NCBI GenBank assembly: GCA_009733575.1
Contig: ML769383.1
Span: forward strand, 496,001 to 560,000
DNA from: Gymnopus androsaceus JB14
Taxonomy: Eukaryota > Basidiomycota > Agaricomycetes > Agaricales > Omphalotaceae
Direction of reading: 5' to 3'
DNA: 64,000 nucleotides
Shown here one piece after another: positions 1 to 14,474 of the stretch. The stretch's first letter is position 1; the number at the start of each line of letters is the position of its first letter. The position numbers and the translations under genes are program-made. The notes beneath the pieces are model-generated. The model worked only from the letters and a program-made list of their open reading frames with translations. It was not told where the DNA came from and ran no database searches.

Positions 1-383
1 AATTAGACAAAGTTTCGTCGGTCAGATAGAGAGAAACTTGCGCGGCTTCAACTTCAGGCTTGTTATGTCGTTCCACGACCTAGAAAGACATTGAATAGTT
101 GATTCTGAAAGATCAAGATGAACTTGCCTGAGAGGAAAAGTTCTCCAACGTCAAGGCCGCTGTAAGAGTAGATCTAACAGCGGCAAGATATGGTCGGAGT
201 ACATTAGACTAGGAAAAGGTGTTAGTAGATTCAAATATAAAGTAAATCAGCGGTATACCATTTGGTGGAAACAGAGTGAGGAGGACAGCGCCGAATATAC
301 TTAGCTAATATGCGGGCGCTAATCAACAATGAGCTTGAAATTTTTTTAAGACACCTCTTTTGAACTTTCACGAGTCTTCCAAA
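1..383. other. 5' flank of the FKBP gene, no gene seen
   Basis: I see no open frame of note and no RNA gene. The stretch probably holds the promoter and 5' UTR of the FKBP gene that begins at 384. A T run directly before the last 50 bases is the only obvious compositional feature. Confidence 0.5.
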
Positions 384-1832
384 ATGTCCATAGCTCTTGC
401 TGCATGGTAAGTGCTCGAAATATTATGGAAACCAATTCTTACGGTCATGTAGGGGTCTTGATTTGGAGGGAGGAGAGTCTACGAAGTACACTCCTGCTCA
501 AGATATTAAAATCACCAATGTTGCACTCGCTGATGTTCTGGCGGACGAAAAAGGGAGAACCGTCCTCAAACTTAGCATTCCACTGCTCTCTCCAGAGGAC
601 GACGAAGATATGAACGAAGATGATGATGAACCAAAATTACAGACAGTTACTATCTGCTCGTTCACGCCTGGCAAGGTCGATACTTTTTGTTTGTTCTAAA
701 GCTTGGCATTCAAAACTATGGATACAGATAGAGCAAGCCCACACTGAACTTATTCTTCTCGAGGATGAAGACTACAAGTTCGAGGTAGTCGGCAAAAAGT
801 ATGATGCTCGATTCAGTGGTTCGCCCATCTCTGACGCGTTATCTTTCTCTATAGTAAAATCTCTCTGGCCGGGTACTACATTGGTGAGTCCTCTCCGCGA
901 AAAAAACGCGTTCAAGCTTTTTGATGTGCATTCCAGACCAGGGGATGAACCAACCGCCGGATTATGATTCCGATGGATCGGAAGATGAACACGACCTTCG
1001 TTTCGTGAGCTCGGATGTTGAGATGGACCCCAACGAGTTGGACAGTGATGCTAGGTGTGTGCGGCGAAACACAATGTCAATTTCATCATTCTGACATGCC
1101 TGAGATAGTCGTTTCGAAGAAGTCGACGAGGAGGAAGAAAAGTCCCTGAAACGCCCTCGGGCTTCTGAAGCATCCACCGAAGCTGCAAAGCCACTCTCCA
1201 AGGCTGAGAAGAAAAAGAACAAAAAGCAAAAGCTTCAGGATGGTACAGCCGCAGCTTCTGGGGACGATACTCAACCAGCAAAGACGGATGATAAGAAGGA
1301 GAAGAAGGAGAAGAAAGATCATCCCGTAAAGGAACTTCCATCTGGATTGAAGATCAAGGATGCCAAGATTGGGACTGGTCCTATGGCCAAAAAGGGTCAA
1401 ACGATAGGCATGCGCTACATTGGCAAACTCGCGAATGGCAAGAAATTTGACAGTAACACGACTGGGAAACCGGTAATTGCTCCTTGTCACTCCTTTGCTA
1501 AACATCTTCTCAACTCTGCTTCAGTTCACCTTCCGTCTTGGTGCAAGTGAGGTTATTAAAGGTATGTGCATTGCATGCTCCTCATTGCTGTTCTTTGCTA
1601 AGCAAAATGTCTTGGCTGTAGGTTGGGACGAGGGCATTGCCGGAATGCAAGTGGGTGGTGAGAGAATCCTCACTGTTCCTCCTGCTCTGGGATACGGAAA
1701 AAGGGGAAGCCCTCCTGAAATACCCGGAAACGCAACTCTGATCTTTGGCGAGTATCGATATCGATATTAACTCTACTCGATTTGTTAACTGACCTGCCTT
1801 CTCCAGAGGTGAAATGTCTGTCAATTAAGTAA
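384..1832 (+). CDS. Nucleolar FKBP-type peptidyl-prolyl cis-trans isomerase (Fpr3/Fpr4-like)
   Basis: Nine exons can be joined without a frame break to give 338 residues. The N-terminal half is a nucleoplasmin-like domain (starts [15 protein letters not shown]; later [12 protein letters not shown]). An acidic Asp/Glu stretch and a Lys-rich linker typical of nucleolar FKBPs follow. The C-terminal FKBP domain has [12 protein letters not shown], the [14 protein letters not shown] helix and PPALGYG, and ends [11 protein letters not shown]. Family knowledge: these proteins isomerise prolines and act as histone chaperones at rDNA and chromatin. The start ATG lies in an exon of only 23 bases; the next exon continues the frame with Trp-Gly. 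The last intron (1748-1806) starts GC rather than GT, and only that choice restores the conserved FKBP C-terminus. Confidence 0.93.
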
Positions 1833-3265
1833 GGGTGGTTCTCCAGGTTCAGGTCCCAAAAATATTACGCTGGTTGCGATTACATCGTTACAGTGCCAGT
1901 ACAATATCTTCTGATCTAATGTTGACAGTCTTGACTGCTTTGTGTCACTAAAAGCTTGTGTTTTGTGCCTTTTGAGTGCGGACAATGAAAATGAAAATGC
2001 ATGCGCCGGCTATTCGGATTTGCTGATCGCTGCGTTCTACTACGATGAGAGCCGCTCATCTCTGGTGATTCAGATGAAGGCTGGATATGGCGAAAGATGT
2101 CCGAAAGCTTTAGTTCGATCGATAAACTCCAAACGATTTATTTTCAGCGTTACAATCTTCAAGCTCAAGGGCCAAAATCTTAGGATACCGATTAGGAAGT
2201 AATAGATGCTCCGTTGAGCTATATAAGAGGTTCCTTGTCTTGGCCTTTGGGAACGATGCAACCTCCCATTGGGGGGAACATCTGGAATGCTTCCTGCGTT
2301 GCGTTGGCCTATGTTGCTCCAAATCATTGTCTGCCGTTCTCCCTTATCATGCATGTACTCTAGTTACGCTCCGAGACTTGTCAGACTCGCTGCTGCTACA
2401 GTACATCATGAGAATGGAAGGACCCAGACCATGACCAGGAGCGAGATAGGGCTGCGCTTTCATCTGCTGTATCACACGTAGCTGGTTGAGGAAACCCACT
2501 TTCCATATTCTTGGCCACAGATCAAGTCTAAGGAGCTTCCTACAGAGGATCGGACACGCATATACTTACGGAGCACGGAAAGCCAAGGCACCGCAAACTT
2601 ACCTATACACAGTACGCAGTGCCCGCAGCACATTTTCAACACACGACGCGTGTGTATGCAGAGAACAGGATACAATCGGATTGACAATGCTCATACTATT
2701 TACCGACGGAATGGCTCGGTGACAACTCAGTGCCCGTGGGGTATATACACAATCGGACACACTTACGGCCCTGATCTCACATTCTACATTCGGCAGCTCA
2801 CACCTCACATTCTCCGGCGTGCAAAATTTCGGGCCCGCACTCCGCTCCCCGCCCCTCCCTCGCTGCACTCGGGAGTCCCCCAAGCCGGGGAGTCGTCGGC
2901 AGGCACTCTAAAGCCTCATTTTGCACATTCAAAATGCTCTCAGGCCCTTCAGGCTCACCCTAACCCTAACCAGCGCCTTCGGCGCCAACCCCTCCAACCA
3001 ACCCTAACCGCTAACCAGTTAACCTGGGGGCATGCTAGCCTGACTTACCATAAATGGTATGCCAATGTGAGTGTGAGCTACGCGAACGTGAGCATGAGCT
3101 TCAGGAACGAATGTGAGAGTGTCCGGTTGTGTGGTCCCCCAGTGGCGTCCCACTTGTTGAAGGCAATCAACGGCTAACTAGTATATTCATGGAACACAAC
3201 AGGTCTTCATAGAAGTTCCTGGTACTAAAACGAGTGAACCGCCCAATGGCTACCAGCTGGTCCAA
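1833..3265. other. Intergenic region with GC-rich repeat-like island, no supported gene
   Basis: The stretch contains open frames up to about 175 codons, but none shows a recognisable family or good splice structure. Between about 2820 and 3030 the composition turns GC-rich, with C runs, short inverted repeats and telomere-like CCCTAA units. From about 3065 to 3120 a GTGAG-rich imperfect repeat appears. This could be a dispersed repeat or transposon remnant; nothing in it codes for a transposase that I can see. Confidence 0.5.
2958..3010. repeat. Short interstitial telomere-like CCCTAA units
   Basis: CCCTAACCCTAAC occurs at 2958-2970 and a further ACCCTAACC at 3001-3009, with related CTAACC just after. 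The fungal telomere unit is commonly TTAGGG, so these read as two or three interstitial units. The match is short and could be chance within a C-rich island. Confidence 0.4.
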
Positions 3266-4656
3266 TCATGCCCATCGACCTGGTACCACTGGATGTGAAG
3301 ACGAGATACCGCCGTCTACTGCTATGTTTTGTCTAGCAGAAAGGTAAGTTCTAGTGTACGATGAAGCCATCTGAAGGCTTACCCATTAACGTAGCTCGAG
3401 TCATCTTGCATACAATAATTTTAAGTGTTCGAAATCCTTTCAAAAGAGCTAGATTGCTTACCACTGGCCAAAAACAATGCCATTTGACCGATTTCTTCAG
3501 CAACAGCCCATCGACCCAGTGGGTTCAATTGTCCTATTCTGCCTTGGCTTCCTCGCGTTTTAGCATACTCGAACGTGTCGCTTGTCATCCCGGTCTCTAT
3601 AAGCCCGGGGCAAATCGAGTTAACTCGTACACCGGTGCGCCCAAGTTGGTTTGCTCCTGTTTTAGCCAGCGAGTTCACTGCTGCCTTGGCCGCGGAGTCT
3701 GTAGAAACAAAGGGTGACGCGGTGCAACGTATTACAAAGGGCCACACTTACAGTCAACGGTACCAGCACCGGAGCGAAGGCCAGCCACTGAGAAGAAGCA
3801 AATGAGCTCTTATAGATAATAAGAAAAGAATTAACACGTACCAGACGCAGTAAGGATAATACTTCCGCCGCTAAGGTCTTTTCCCCGAGAAGGGTTCGTT
3901 TTTATCATCCACGGATGAGCATATTTAATGGCCAAAAAACATCTACCAGGTCCTATAAGCAGGAGGAATTCCAGAGAAGAAAAAATGAATAGTTAATCAC
4001 GATAACGCGTTGATTCTCATGCTCTCCATAAAAGTAGATGCATCTGTGTTAGATAGCACGTCGCGACTAGCCCAGCCTGGATTTACCAAATTAGTTCGGT
4101 ATTCAAGCTGTTATGTGATTTATTTTACCAGCATTCGCAAAGAAGACATCTAGACGGCCTTCCTCCTTGTAAGCCTGTTCGCAGACTGCAATGATGTCCT
4201 TTTCCGAAGCTGCGTCAAAAGCAGCAGTAGTGACCTATGTCGTGGATTATACGTATATATATGTATATTACTACTAGTCAATAGTAAACATACTTTAACG
4301 TCTGGATATTTCTTTTGAAGACTCTCTTTGAGGTCAGTCAAGTGAGTGGAATTGAGGTCGCTGAGATAAAGATGCGCCGCGCGCTCGTGAGCAAACAGGA
4401 AAGCAGAGGCACGTCTGTCCAATAACGGGTAAATGCTGTGACCTCAAGTTCTGATGACTGCGTACCCAATGCCTTTCAGAGACCCAGCTCCTGTAATGAT
4501 ACAAACTTTTCCTTTCATTCGGACTCCCCGAGGGGAAGAATCGAGATGCGATTGAACCTTCTGGATACGAGCTAGTGACGATTTGAGGAACTCATCCGGA
4601 GAGGGAGCACTTTGCCTGGTGTTGTTGTACAGAGTCTTTGGTGAGCTTTCCGGCAT
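3266..4656 (-). CDS. Short-chain dehydrogenase/reductase (classical SDR)
   Basis: About 316 residues are spread over roughly eight exons. Visible SDR motifs are the cofactor loop TGAGSLKGIG near residue 55, FFANAG (the NAG motif), the catalytic Ser region GGSIILTAS, and the catalytic Tyr/Lys pair in YSAAK followed by ICPGLIETGMT. These show an NAD(P)-dependent oxidoreductase; the substrate cannot be told. A non-conserved leader of about 45 residues precedes the Rossmann strand (MKGKVCIITGAG), so the internal ATG just before it is an alternative start. The ATG at 4656 is the first in frame; the codon four positions upstream is GTG. All exon joins keep the frame. The C-terminus after VDGG is short. 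Confidence 0.9.
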
Positions 4657-5106
4657 ATTCAGAAGCACCAGATGAACACAGCGAGGAGATAATGAAAGAA
4701 AAGGTGAGGGAACCGAGTTAACCTCCGATTGCCGCCAGAAATCACAAGCTCAGGGTAGCCATCATGATATGGCGCAACTCATGCATCATGACTCGCGCTT
4801 CGCGACGCGACGTTTAGACTCAAATTCAAACTGCATACATCAGTTTCGGAATGCGTGTTGATTGTAGTGTAACAACATGAGTAGATACAGACAACGATAA
4901 TACGTATACGAAGGAGAATATTGAGAAAGTATATGTACCAAGAAATTCGGGCTATCAGTCCCAGAGAAATTATGATACTGGTTGTATCGATGCAAGACGT
5001 ACAGAAAAAAAAAGGTATGTGCACTAATATGAATAGTATGATAAGACATCGAAAGCTAAGAACTAGAACCAGACGAATAGGAAAACAATAATGATACATA
5101 CATAAC
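4657..5106. other. Intergenic, AT-rich, no gene seen
   Basis: It lies between the SDR start and the Set9 stop. The minus-strand open frame here is low-complexity and shows no family. It most likely holds the SDR promoter and the Set9 3' UTR. Confidence 0.5.
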
Positions 5107-8100
5107 TTACGAATCAGAGAGGTCCGATTCCCAACCGGGATCGACAAAGTTCGGCGCAATGAAATTGGGTGGTGATGTGGCAAGGTCAGCAGAAAAGATA
5201 GAGTCTTGACTGTACACAACATCCGAAGGATATGTGTGCTGCAAAAGCAGAGGTCGTTTGGGGAGATCAGAATTGACCTTGACCGAGTAGACATTCCGTG
5301 GATCCTAATAGCGGACCATTATTTTCACATCAAGGCTGTATTGGAGAACGAGCACGTACTTCTTCCTCCGAGGTGTACATGTCGTTGCCTGAAACCCACT
5401 TTGCATACCCAGTCGGTCGGGTCGAGATAGATGAGCTGCAACCATTTCCTAGGATTCGCTCCATCCCATGAGGAGGTCTCGTTTCATTTGTTGACTTCAT
5501 CTGTTCATCGATGGGAGAAGCAGACAATGAAGACCAGCGACGGCGAGCAAAACTAAAAGGAGACGGCTTGTAAGCGGGAAGGATCGCTGGTGCTGTGACG
5601 ATGAGCGAAGGTCCTCGCTCCCATTCTTCTAGTTCCACTGTCACTATCGCAGGCGGGGATAGTGAATCTTCCGGGGTATCTGGGCCCTTGTCGTCGTCTG
5701 ACGAACCATTGTCAGACACAAGTGGATTCGCCCATGCCCGAGCAGCAAAGCTCATGGGGTTTGGCCGCGAAAACAAATTGCCACTTCGTCCAGACACCAT
5801 CCGTTTGGGGAAAACTTTCTTCAAAGGCGGCTCATTATCGTCCCTTCGACCTCTCTTTGCGACCTGACCAATTTCACCGTCACTTAAACCTCTTTTTGAG
5901 TCTTTTTCCATGATTTGTTTCATCCTCTCCCTTTCAAGCGCACGCTGAGCTCGACCTGGAGGACTGTTGGAATCGTAGTCCTTATTCGTACTCGGCTCGG
6001 AGACTTTCCTTTCGAAGCGTCCATTCATCCGGCGACCTTGTGTTTTAAAGCCAGAGGGATGGAGGGGCATCTCGTCGTCTTCCACTTTTACCGCCGGAGC
6101 GGGAGCAGATAGTGTCCTAGGCAGCGATGACAAACGAGGTCGCCCACGCTTCCGTTTCTGGCCTTCGGGAAGCGGGATTGGGACTCGCTTCACTGGTAAG
6201 AGTTGTTGTAAAACTTTGTGTTTCTTGGTGGGCCTTTCTTCTTCCTCCTCCTCGTCAGCTTCTTCAGAAGAGCGTTTGCGTTTTGACGAGGCTACAGCGG
6301 CGATTTTACGATCCAGGACTGGTAACACTTTGTGTGTAACTTTACGTGTAGATTCCATAGGTGTCATCTCTTCACGAGGAGTTGGAGTGAAAGTCGACGC
6401 AAAGCCAGGTAGTGGAAGACGACGGGGCCAAGGCTCGCCATAGATGGCGTAGTGGCGCATACACCTAGCAAATCTTGTCAGACAACTAATGGTTTACCAA
6501 TCGCCAGCTTGAAACTCACCTTGGGCAATTCTGCTTCTCTCTCTTCTTCTTGGACTCTTTCTCCAACCCAAGACCCCAGACAATCTTATGATCAACTGAT
6601 ATAACCGGGAGAATGCTACGACATGTGGCACAAATAGGAAGAGGTTTGCCGTCGGGTCCTCGAGGAATCTCCGGCTTGGACGACCCTTCTTTAGCAGGCT
6701 CAGACGCGGTAACAGTCGTAGACAGGCGGGGTCGCAGTGTCCGAGGATCAGAATCGTCCTTCTTCAGTTTTGGCTCTTCTTTGGCTTTGGCGTGGTCGGA
6801 CCTCCTCGGAGTGGGGGTTGAGCCCACACTACTCTGTCCCTTTTGCTCTCCCTTGGGTTTACTCGGTGTAAGGGAGACAGAGGACCTTGTTACTCGTCGC
6901 GAAGACGCCGAGTCCTCCGTCGGAGGTGTGGAAGTTGATGTGGAAAGACGGGCAGCGGCTTCCACTTTCTGGCGGCGTGTCGAAATGATTGACTGGTATT
7001 TGGCCTTGGATGCCGGGGAAGCCCCTGGTCCTTCAGTAGAAGACAGAGAGCTTAACGACGAGGTCGAACGAGAAATCGGGGTTAATTCGGAAGCGGAGGT
7101 GTGTAAGCGTGAGGGTCCTGCTTGATTACAGTTTGAAGGTGCTCGAGATGATGGTAAAGACGTGAGATCTGAGTTCGCGTCCCCTTCAGTTACCATTTCT
7201 ATTTCACCAGGTGAAGGAATGTCCGTAGCTCCTGCTAACGGCACGACATTTCCATCTTCATCGTCGCTTTCATCCGACTGATCCTCCTCCTTATTGACGA
7301 CAGCGTACACACCGCGTCGTGTGCGCCTCTCGTCTAAGTTGAGTTGACGTTGACGAACGTCATTGTCCGGTCCGATGGCAGGAGTGTCATCGCATTCAGA
7401 ATCTGAATCGTCAGAATCCGAAAAGCTAGAATCGGATGGAATATCATCATCCGTGTGATCAGGAGCGTAGGCTCCTCGGCATTTTTTCTCGCATGTCTCG
7501 CACAAGCAATGACGGTTCTTGCGACCAACTGAATGAACAAAAAAAAAATCAGAAATAAAAGAAAGAAATGATAGTTTGCGAGCACATACAGTAGCTATCA
7601 CCATAGTGGGCGGTAATCTCTTCTCCGATGGCTATTGGCCTCAATACTCTGAACGTGATATACTTTCCTTCCCGAAAAAGTTCGCAGTTATTATCACAGT
7701 CATGCTGAAATACAACACGTCAGGTGTGTAATTATCGACGCGATGGCTTGGAGGACTCACATTGACAAATCGGGCAGGTCCCAAGAAGAGATGGTTTTTC
7801 TTCATAGACTTGGAGTGTATAACACTAAAATCCCGTCGGATGTCCTTGTTTCGGAGATCGGTACGTTTGAGCTCGCGATCTTCCTCTTCCGTCAAGTTCG
7901 CCATTGAACCTTTTAGTTCGGTGATTACAGTTCCTGAGGCAAGATTACGCGTTGCAAGAATGCACAGTTCCGACTTTCCCGTACGATGAGAATAGCGCGA
8001 TGTATGAGAAATCTCGATTGAGCCTGTGGGGTAATACAGCTCAAGATAGCGAGAAGCATGACTGTGAAAACATCGGTTTAGTGACGACAGCAAAGGGTCT

Positions 8101-8619
8101 AGGATGAGGTTACACACGTGGCGAACGCGTTGATTTGTTTCTGCGTATAGTTTTGGAGGTAATAGCGGATTGGTGCAAGGCTATTGCGAAGCAAAGCAAA
8201 AAGGCAGGTGGTCAAGATCGACTAGTTGGGAAAAACGCGAGAGAAAAAGCGTACAGAAACAGCTCATCAACAGCGCTTCGCACAGCATGTGGCAGAGGAC
8301 CTTTGGAGACGACGAGCTATGGAAAGAAAGAAAGCAAAAGCGAAAAAAGACTGTCAGAATGTGTTATAGGCTATGATGAGGTATACAAGACATACGCGTC
8401 GAACGATTTCCAGGAGGTCATGAGCAGAAACTTTTGGCAATCTTCGTGAGCTATCCATTTTGTGTACAAGCAAGGTACAGATCCCGTTCCCAACTTTTCA
8501 ACGAGGAGATGGCTGAGAAAGTCGTCATCCTTGGACAAGTCGCGCATATTCATTATTTTTGTAGGGCGCCATGTTAGCGGCTCATGAGAGGTCGCGCCCT
8601 GCGTCGACGAGGATGGCAT
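5107..8619 (-). CDS. SET9: Histone H4 lysine-20 methyltransferase, Set9/SUV420-like
   Basis: The N-terminal exon has the family signature FLSHLLVEKLGTGSVP, then LVHKMD. A conserved helical block follows (RSAVDEL, YYLQNYTQKQINAFA), then the SET domain: cofactor and substrate segments, FVNHDCDNNCE (split by an intron), EEITAHYGDSYFG and the post-SET cysteines CLCETCE. A long basic and acidic Ser-rich tail carries a further CxxC pair (ICATC...NCPRC), as in fungal Set9. Family knowledge: it methylates H4K20 and acts in heterochromatin and checkpoint signalling. The last exon (to 5107) is inferred from a good intron after SEEE and gives an SDLSDS end. The frame breaks by one base near 8470, between GTGSVP and LVHKMD; as written the ORF cannot pass that point. 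Confidence 0.88.
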
Positions 8620-11139
<2,520 letters not shown>

Positions 11140-12178
11140 TTGATAGAAACTGAGGAAAGATTAACAACATCATGTTAGCCAACGATACACAGTTTGAGCA
11201 CACTGAAAGGCTCACATTCAGAAATATATGTAGATGGGTGTGGTTGGGAAGGAAGTGGAGCCGGGCGTAGTTTGCCACGGCTTATAAACCAGCGCTGGAG
11301 TCACTTGTCACACTCCCATGCGGTGCCAAACCGTCACATACCGATCCCCGATATATAATATAGAGATAATTGGATGTTACTCCATGACCATCCCCGTCGC
11401 CCGCGACGCAACATTCTCATCATCATTACATAGTAGTACGACGTTTCTTGCGAATTACCTGCTACTGAGTCGTTAATTAATCATTATCTTTTCCATGATT
11501 TATTGAGAATCGAGATGAGTTCAAAGCTCACTCCCATTCCTGCCGCTCACAGAAAGGGATCCGATTCGACTAGTCCTTATCAATAACGATCACCAGAACA
11601 TTCACCAGTCGCGCTGGTACGGCTGCATTTCCCGAAACTTGCGATAGTTCCTGACTTTTTGGACGGTGTCTAGCAAACTTCGAAGCCTCTTTTTGTCTGC
11701 AGTTCCCCTCTAGTTTGTCTATCCAGAGAACGGTAATAGCTCTGCATCGCAATTTTGATCCCGATTTGCTTGAACCCTTGCTGAGCGCTATAATTATGAA
11801 AATAGAAATTACAATGCCATTCTTGGTATCGATTTCACCCTACTGTGAATACAACATCAACTGGCCAGCAGCTACTACGCGTAAACATGGATATTAACGG
11901 TCAAAGGAGAAAAGCGAGGATCGCGCCGGCGGAAGAGAATGGTAACGCCAAGGAAATATGATATATGTAACAATGCAAAGTCCGTGAGGAAAAGAGTATA
12001 TGTATGTGGAATGTACAGTGAATGGTGAACAACCGATGAATAAAGAAGAATAAACATTTCAGGCGAGTATCAAGCCTTGAATAATAACCAGGATAACAGC
12101 GAGAGATAGAACGAGAGATAGAGAAAAATGGAGAAATCATTTGTGTCGTGAAAGCTTTTGCTGGTTCGTGACGTTTCA
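11140..12178. other. Intergenic, polyubiquitin promoter side
   Basis: A TTATAAG sequence on the minus strand near 11280 may be the polyubiquitin TATA element. I found no clear heat-shock element. The short open frames here show no family, and the right part is AT-rich. Confidence 0.45.
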
Positions 12179-13405
12179 TCACCGCCCAAAGATCATTGAC
12201 TTTCGGGTAGTGGAATAACCCTTCCTCGCGCGAGGATCGTCCGAGACGCCAGGAATCTCGCCATGCCGCATAAGGTGATGCCAAAAGAGTATATCGCCAG
12301 CTTTAAGCGGGTGCTCAACCTGTTCGGTAGGCATACCAAACGCAAAGGCGAAGAACTCGGTATCAAAGGTGGAGGTCCTGGAGACGGTTCTCCGGTTTCC
12401 TGAACAGAAGATCCATCGTAGACAGAAGTGAGCATTGGGGAAGCAGAAAAACTCTCGGAAAACCTGAACGCTGAAGGAACATGATGATGATGAGCATTTG
12501 AATATGGCGACGACAAAGAGTTGACCGCTATTGGGGAAGACGAGGACGATGATACAGGCGATAGATCCGCCACATCGAGAGGAGGGGTTGGTAAATATTC
12601 AATTGGAGGGGTGTGTGCGTGAGGCAAGTAAACATCACGATATTGTATGCGCGAGTCATGTGGCGGCGGGGATACGGCGACTGGAACAGATTCAAAAGGT
12701 ATAACGCCGGGCTCGCCAGGGACATAGTGGCGTTCTGTGCCTACTACTTCGCTGGAATGAAAGACAAAACGATGGCCATTGGTAGTCCTGTTGCTGGCAG
12801 AGATTGAAGAGGTGCAGCGAGCACACTAGCACATATATGAAATGAAAAGCCATTTAGCAATAGCGTATACACGTACTGGTATGACGATCATGTATCCGAT
12901 GGTCGAACCGCAACGTTGGCAACACAACGTTTGTGTCAGACACTCGCACGAGCGTGAAGGAAGAGTTGAAGGACGAGAGGAGGTGGGCGGTTTGAGAGCC
13001 TCGGGATTAGAGGTAAACGCTGAAGTATTGGAGGGAAGGGCGTCTGTAGAAAATAGACTTTTGCATCCAACATCAAGCCAAGATCGACTACAATTATAAA
13101 AGAACTCACGGAACGTTGGGACGCAAGAGTAGAACGGCCTGAAATAAGGAAAAGGTAAGTATTGTTTCCAGATAATGAAAAATAAAAGTACGAACTCGCA
13201 TACCGCGATTGGAAAGGAAGGCGCCGCAAGTTTTACAATCTACAATCCAAACTTTGTGAGGGACGGGTTGCTGAACAGACGGCTGAGTAGGAAGTGGTGC
13301 GTAGGGATTGGGAGGGAAGAGATGAATATAGCGATTCATATTTGAAGGGAAAGAATGGTCGTAATGAGTGTAACCGTCTGTTGCGCTGGAATCAAAGGAA
13401 GGCAT
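12179..13405 (-). CDS. FAM72-like protein
   Basis: The FAM72 domain starts around residue 55: WIVDCKTCGAFLSNRGMR, AVLLLRPNVPLFSTDALP, then CECLTQTLCCQRCGSTIGYM, CARCTSS and TNGHRFVFHSSEVV, ending ERHYVPGEPGV. The paired cysteines look metal-binding. The domain is followed by a His/Ser/Pro-rich linker and a conserved-looking tail (EHPLKAGDILFWHHLMRHG). The tail is in a different frame from the linker, with the switch near 12400-12450, so either a weak intron or a one-base error lies there. If the linker frame is used, the stop is at 12193 instead. Family function is poorly known; vertebrate FAM72 affects the uracil glycosylase UNG2. It diverges from the RRP17-like gene with only 84 bases between starts. 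Confidence 0.8.
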
Positions 13406-13489
13406 TTGGAAGGGAGGAATGAACCGAAGAACTTATAAAGCATTGGCGCCCACTTTCCGAAACGGGTAAATCTTCCTTCGACCGCGACC

Positions 13490-14312
13490 ATGTCCAACCT
13501 TACGAAGCTAACCCAATCTCATTCTGTCATTGCCGCAAAAAAGCACGCGAAGCGAAATCAGGTTAAAGAAGTCATATTTGACGATGCCGCTCGACAGTCA
13601 GTCTCATCTCATCTTCTGTTCTGTTCTTTCCTCATCAGAACTTTTAACAGCGAATTTCTTACCGGATTTCATAAACGGAAATTAGCCAAAACTGAAGCTG
13701 CCAGGAAAAAAGCTATCGAAAGAGAAAAGCAAGCAACGCCAGGAAGACAGACGGGAGGTTGGAGCTTATTCCATTCTACTTGCGCACACACTCTTACTGT
13801 TTTATCTGTAGCAAAGACGCATGCTAAGGGAGCGTGCCGCTGAAAATGCTGCCCAAGTAGAAAAGGCCTATGGAGCCGAATCATGTTTGAATGCTTCCTT
13901 TTCTCTTCCGATATGCATTCATTGATTTGATATCCGTTTAGCTTCGTCTGCCGAATGGGAAGGCATCTCGAAATCAGGCGAACAGACGGAGCAAGCATAC
14001 GAGGACGAAGAAATTCTCGCTACTGTGGCTATAGTGGAAGATTTCGATCCTGATACTCTTCTGCATGGACCAACGAAACCCATCTCAGATCGTGGTCCTT
14101 CCTCAGTTCCCGTTCCTGCTTCGTCTCAACGGAAAAACTCTAATTCCCTGAAGAAGGTCAGGCCAAAAAAGATCAGTTATCAGACAAAAGATGCACGAAA
14201 GTCTGATCGAACGAAACAACGAGCAAGGAGGACAGAAAAAGCAGAGCTTGCTGGTGGAAAGGCTTCACGGAAGAAAGGTAATACGAGAACGAAAGGCGGA
14301 AAACGACGATAA
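13490..14312 (+). CDS. Ribosomal RNA processing protein RRP17/NOL12 (Nop25) family
   Basis: Conserved blocks are KEVIFDDAAR, EFLTGFHKRKLAKTEAAR, then a very basic helix ending RRMLRERAAENAAQVEKA, an acidic middle (EDEEILATVAIVEDFDP) and a Lys/Arg-rich tail. This is the Nop25/NOL12 layout; yeast Rrp17 acts in 5'-end processing of rRNA in the nucleolus. Three introns are likely. Near 13733-13736 one extra base separates EREKQ from the continuing ERQEDRREQRR helix, so the frame is broken as written; removing one base restores the family sequence. Confidence 0.82.
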
Positions 14313-14474
14313 AGTTTCACATGTTCCTTTGTAGTGTATTAACTTGAACTTGCTTTGCTCTTACATCCACATACCACATTGGTTAAGTAGACTAATTATT
14401 GGAGATGAGGTATGGCACAATAAAACGTGGCTGTGCTGCGCCCATAACTTAAACACGACCACGACACGTCCAGC

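Noticed and set aside
2982..2994. GCGCC-TTC-GGCGC hairpin as a regulatory RNA or terminator
   Set aside because: Five base pairs with a three-base loop in a GC-rich repeat island; no transcript or T tract is associated.
4779..5294. Minus-strand open frame of 171 codons
   Set aside because: Low-complexity Ile/Ser/Tyr-rich sequence from AT-rich DNA, and it overlaps the Set9 last exon in another frame.
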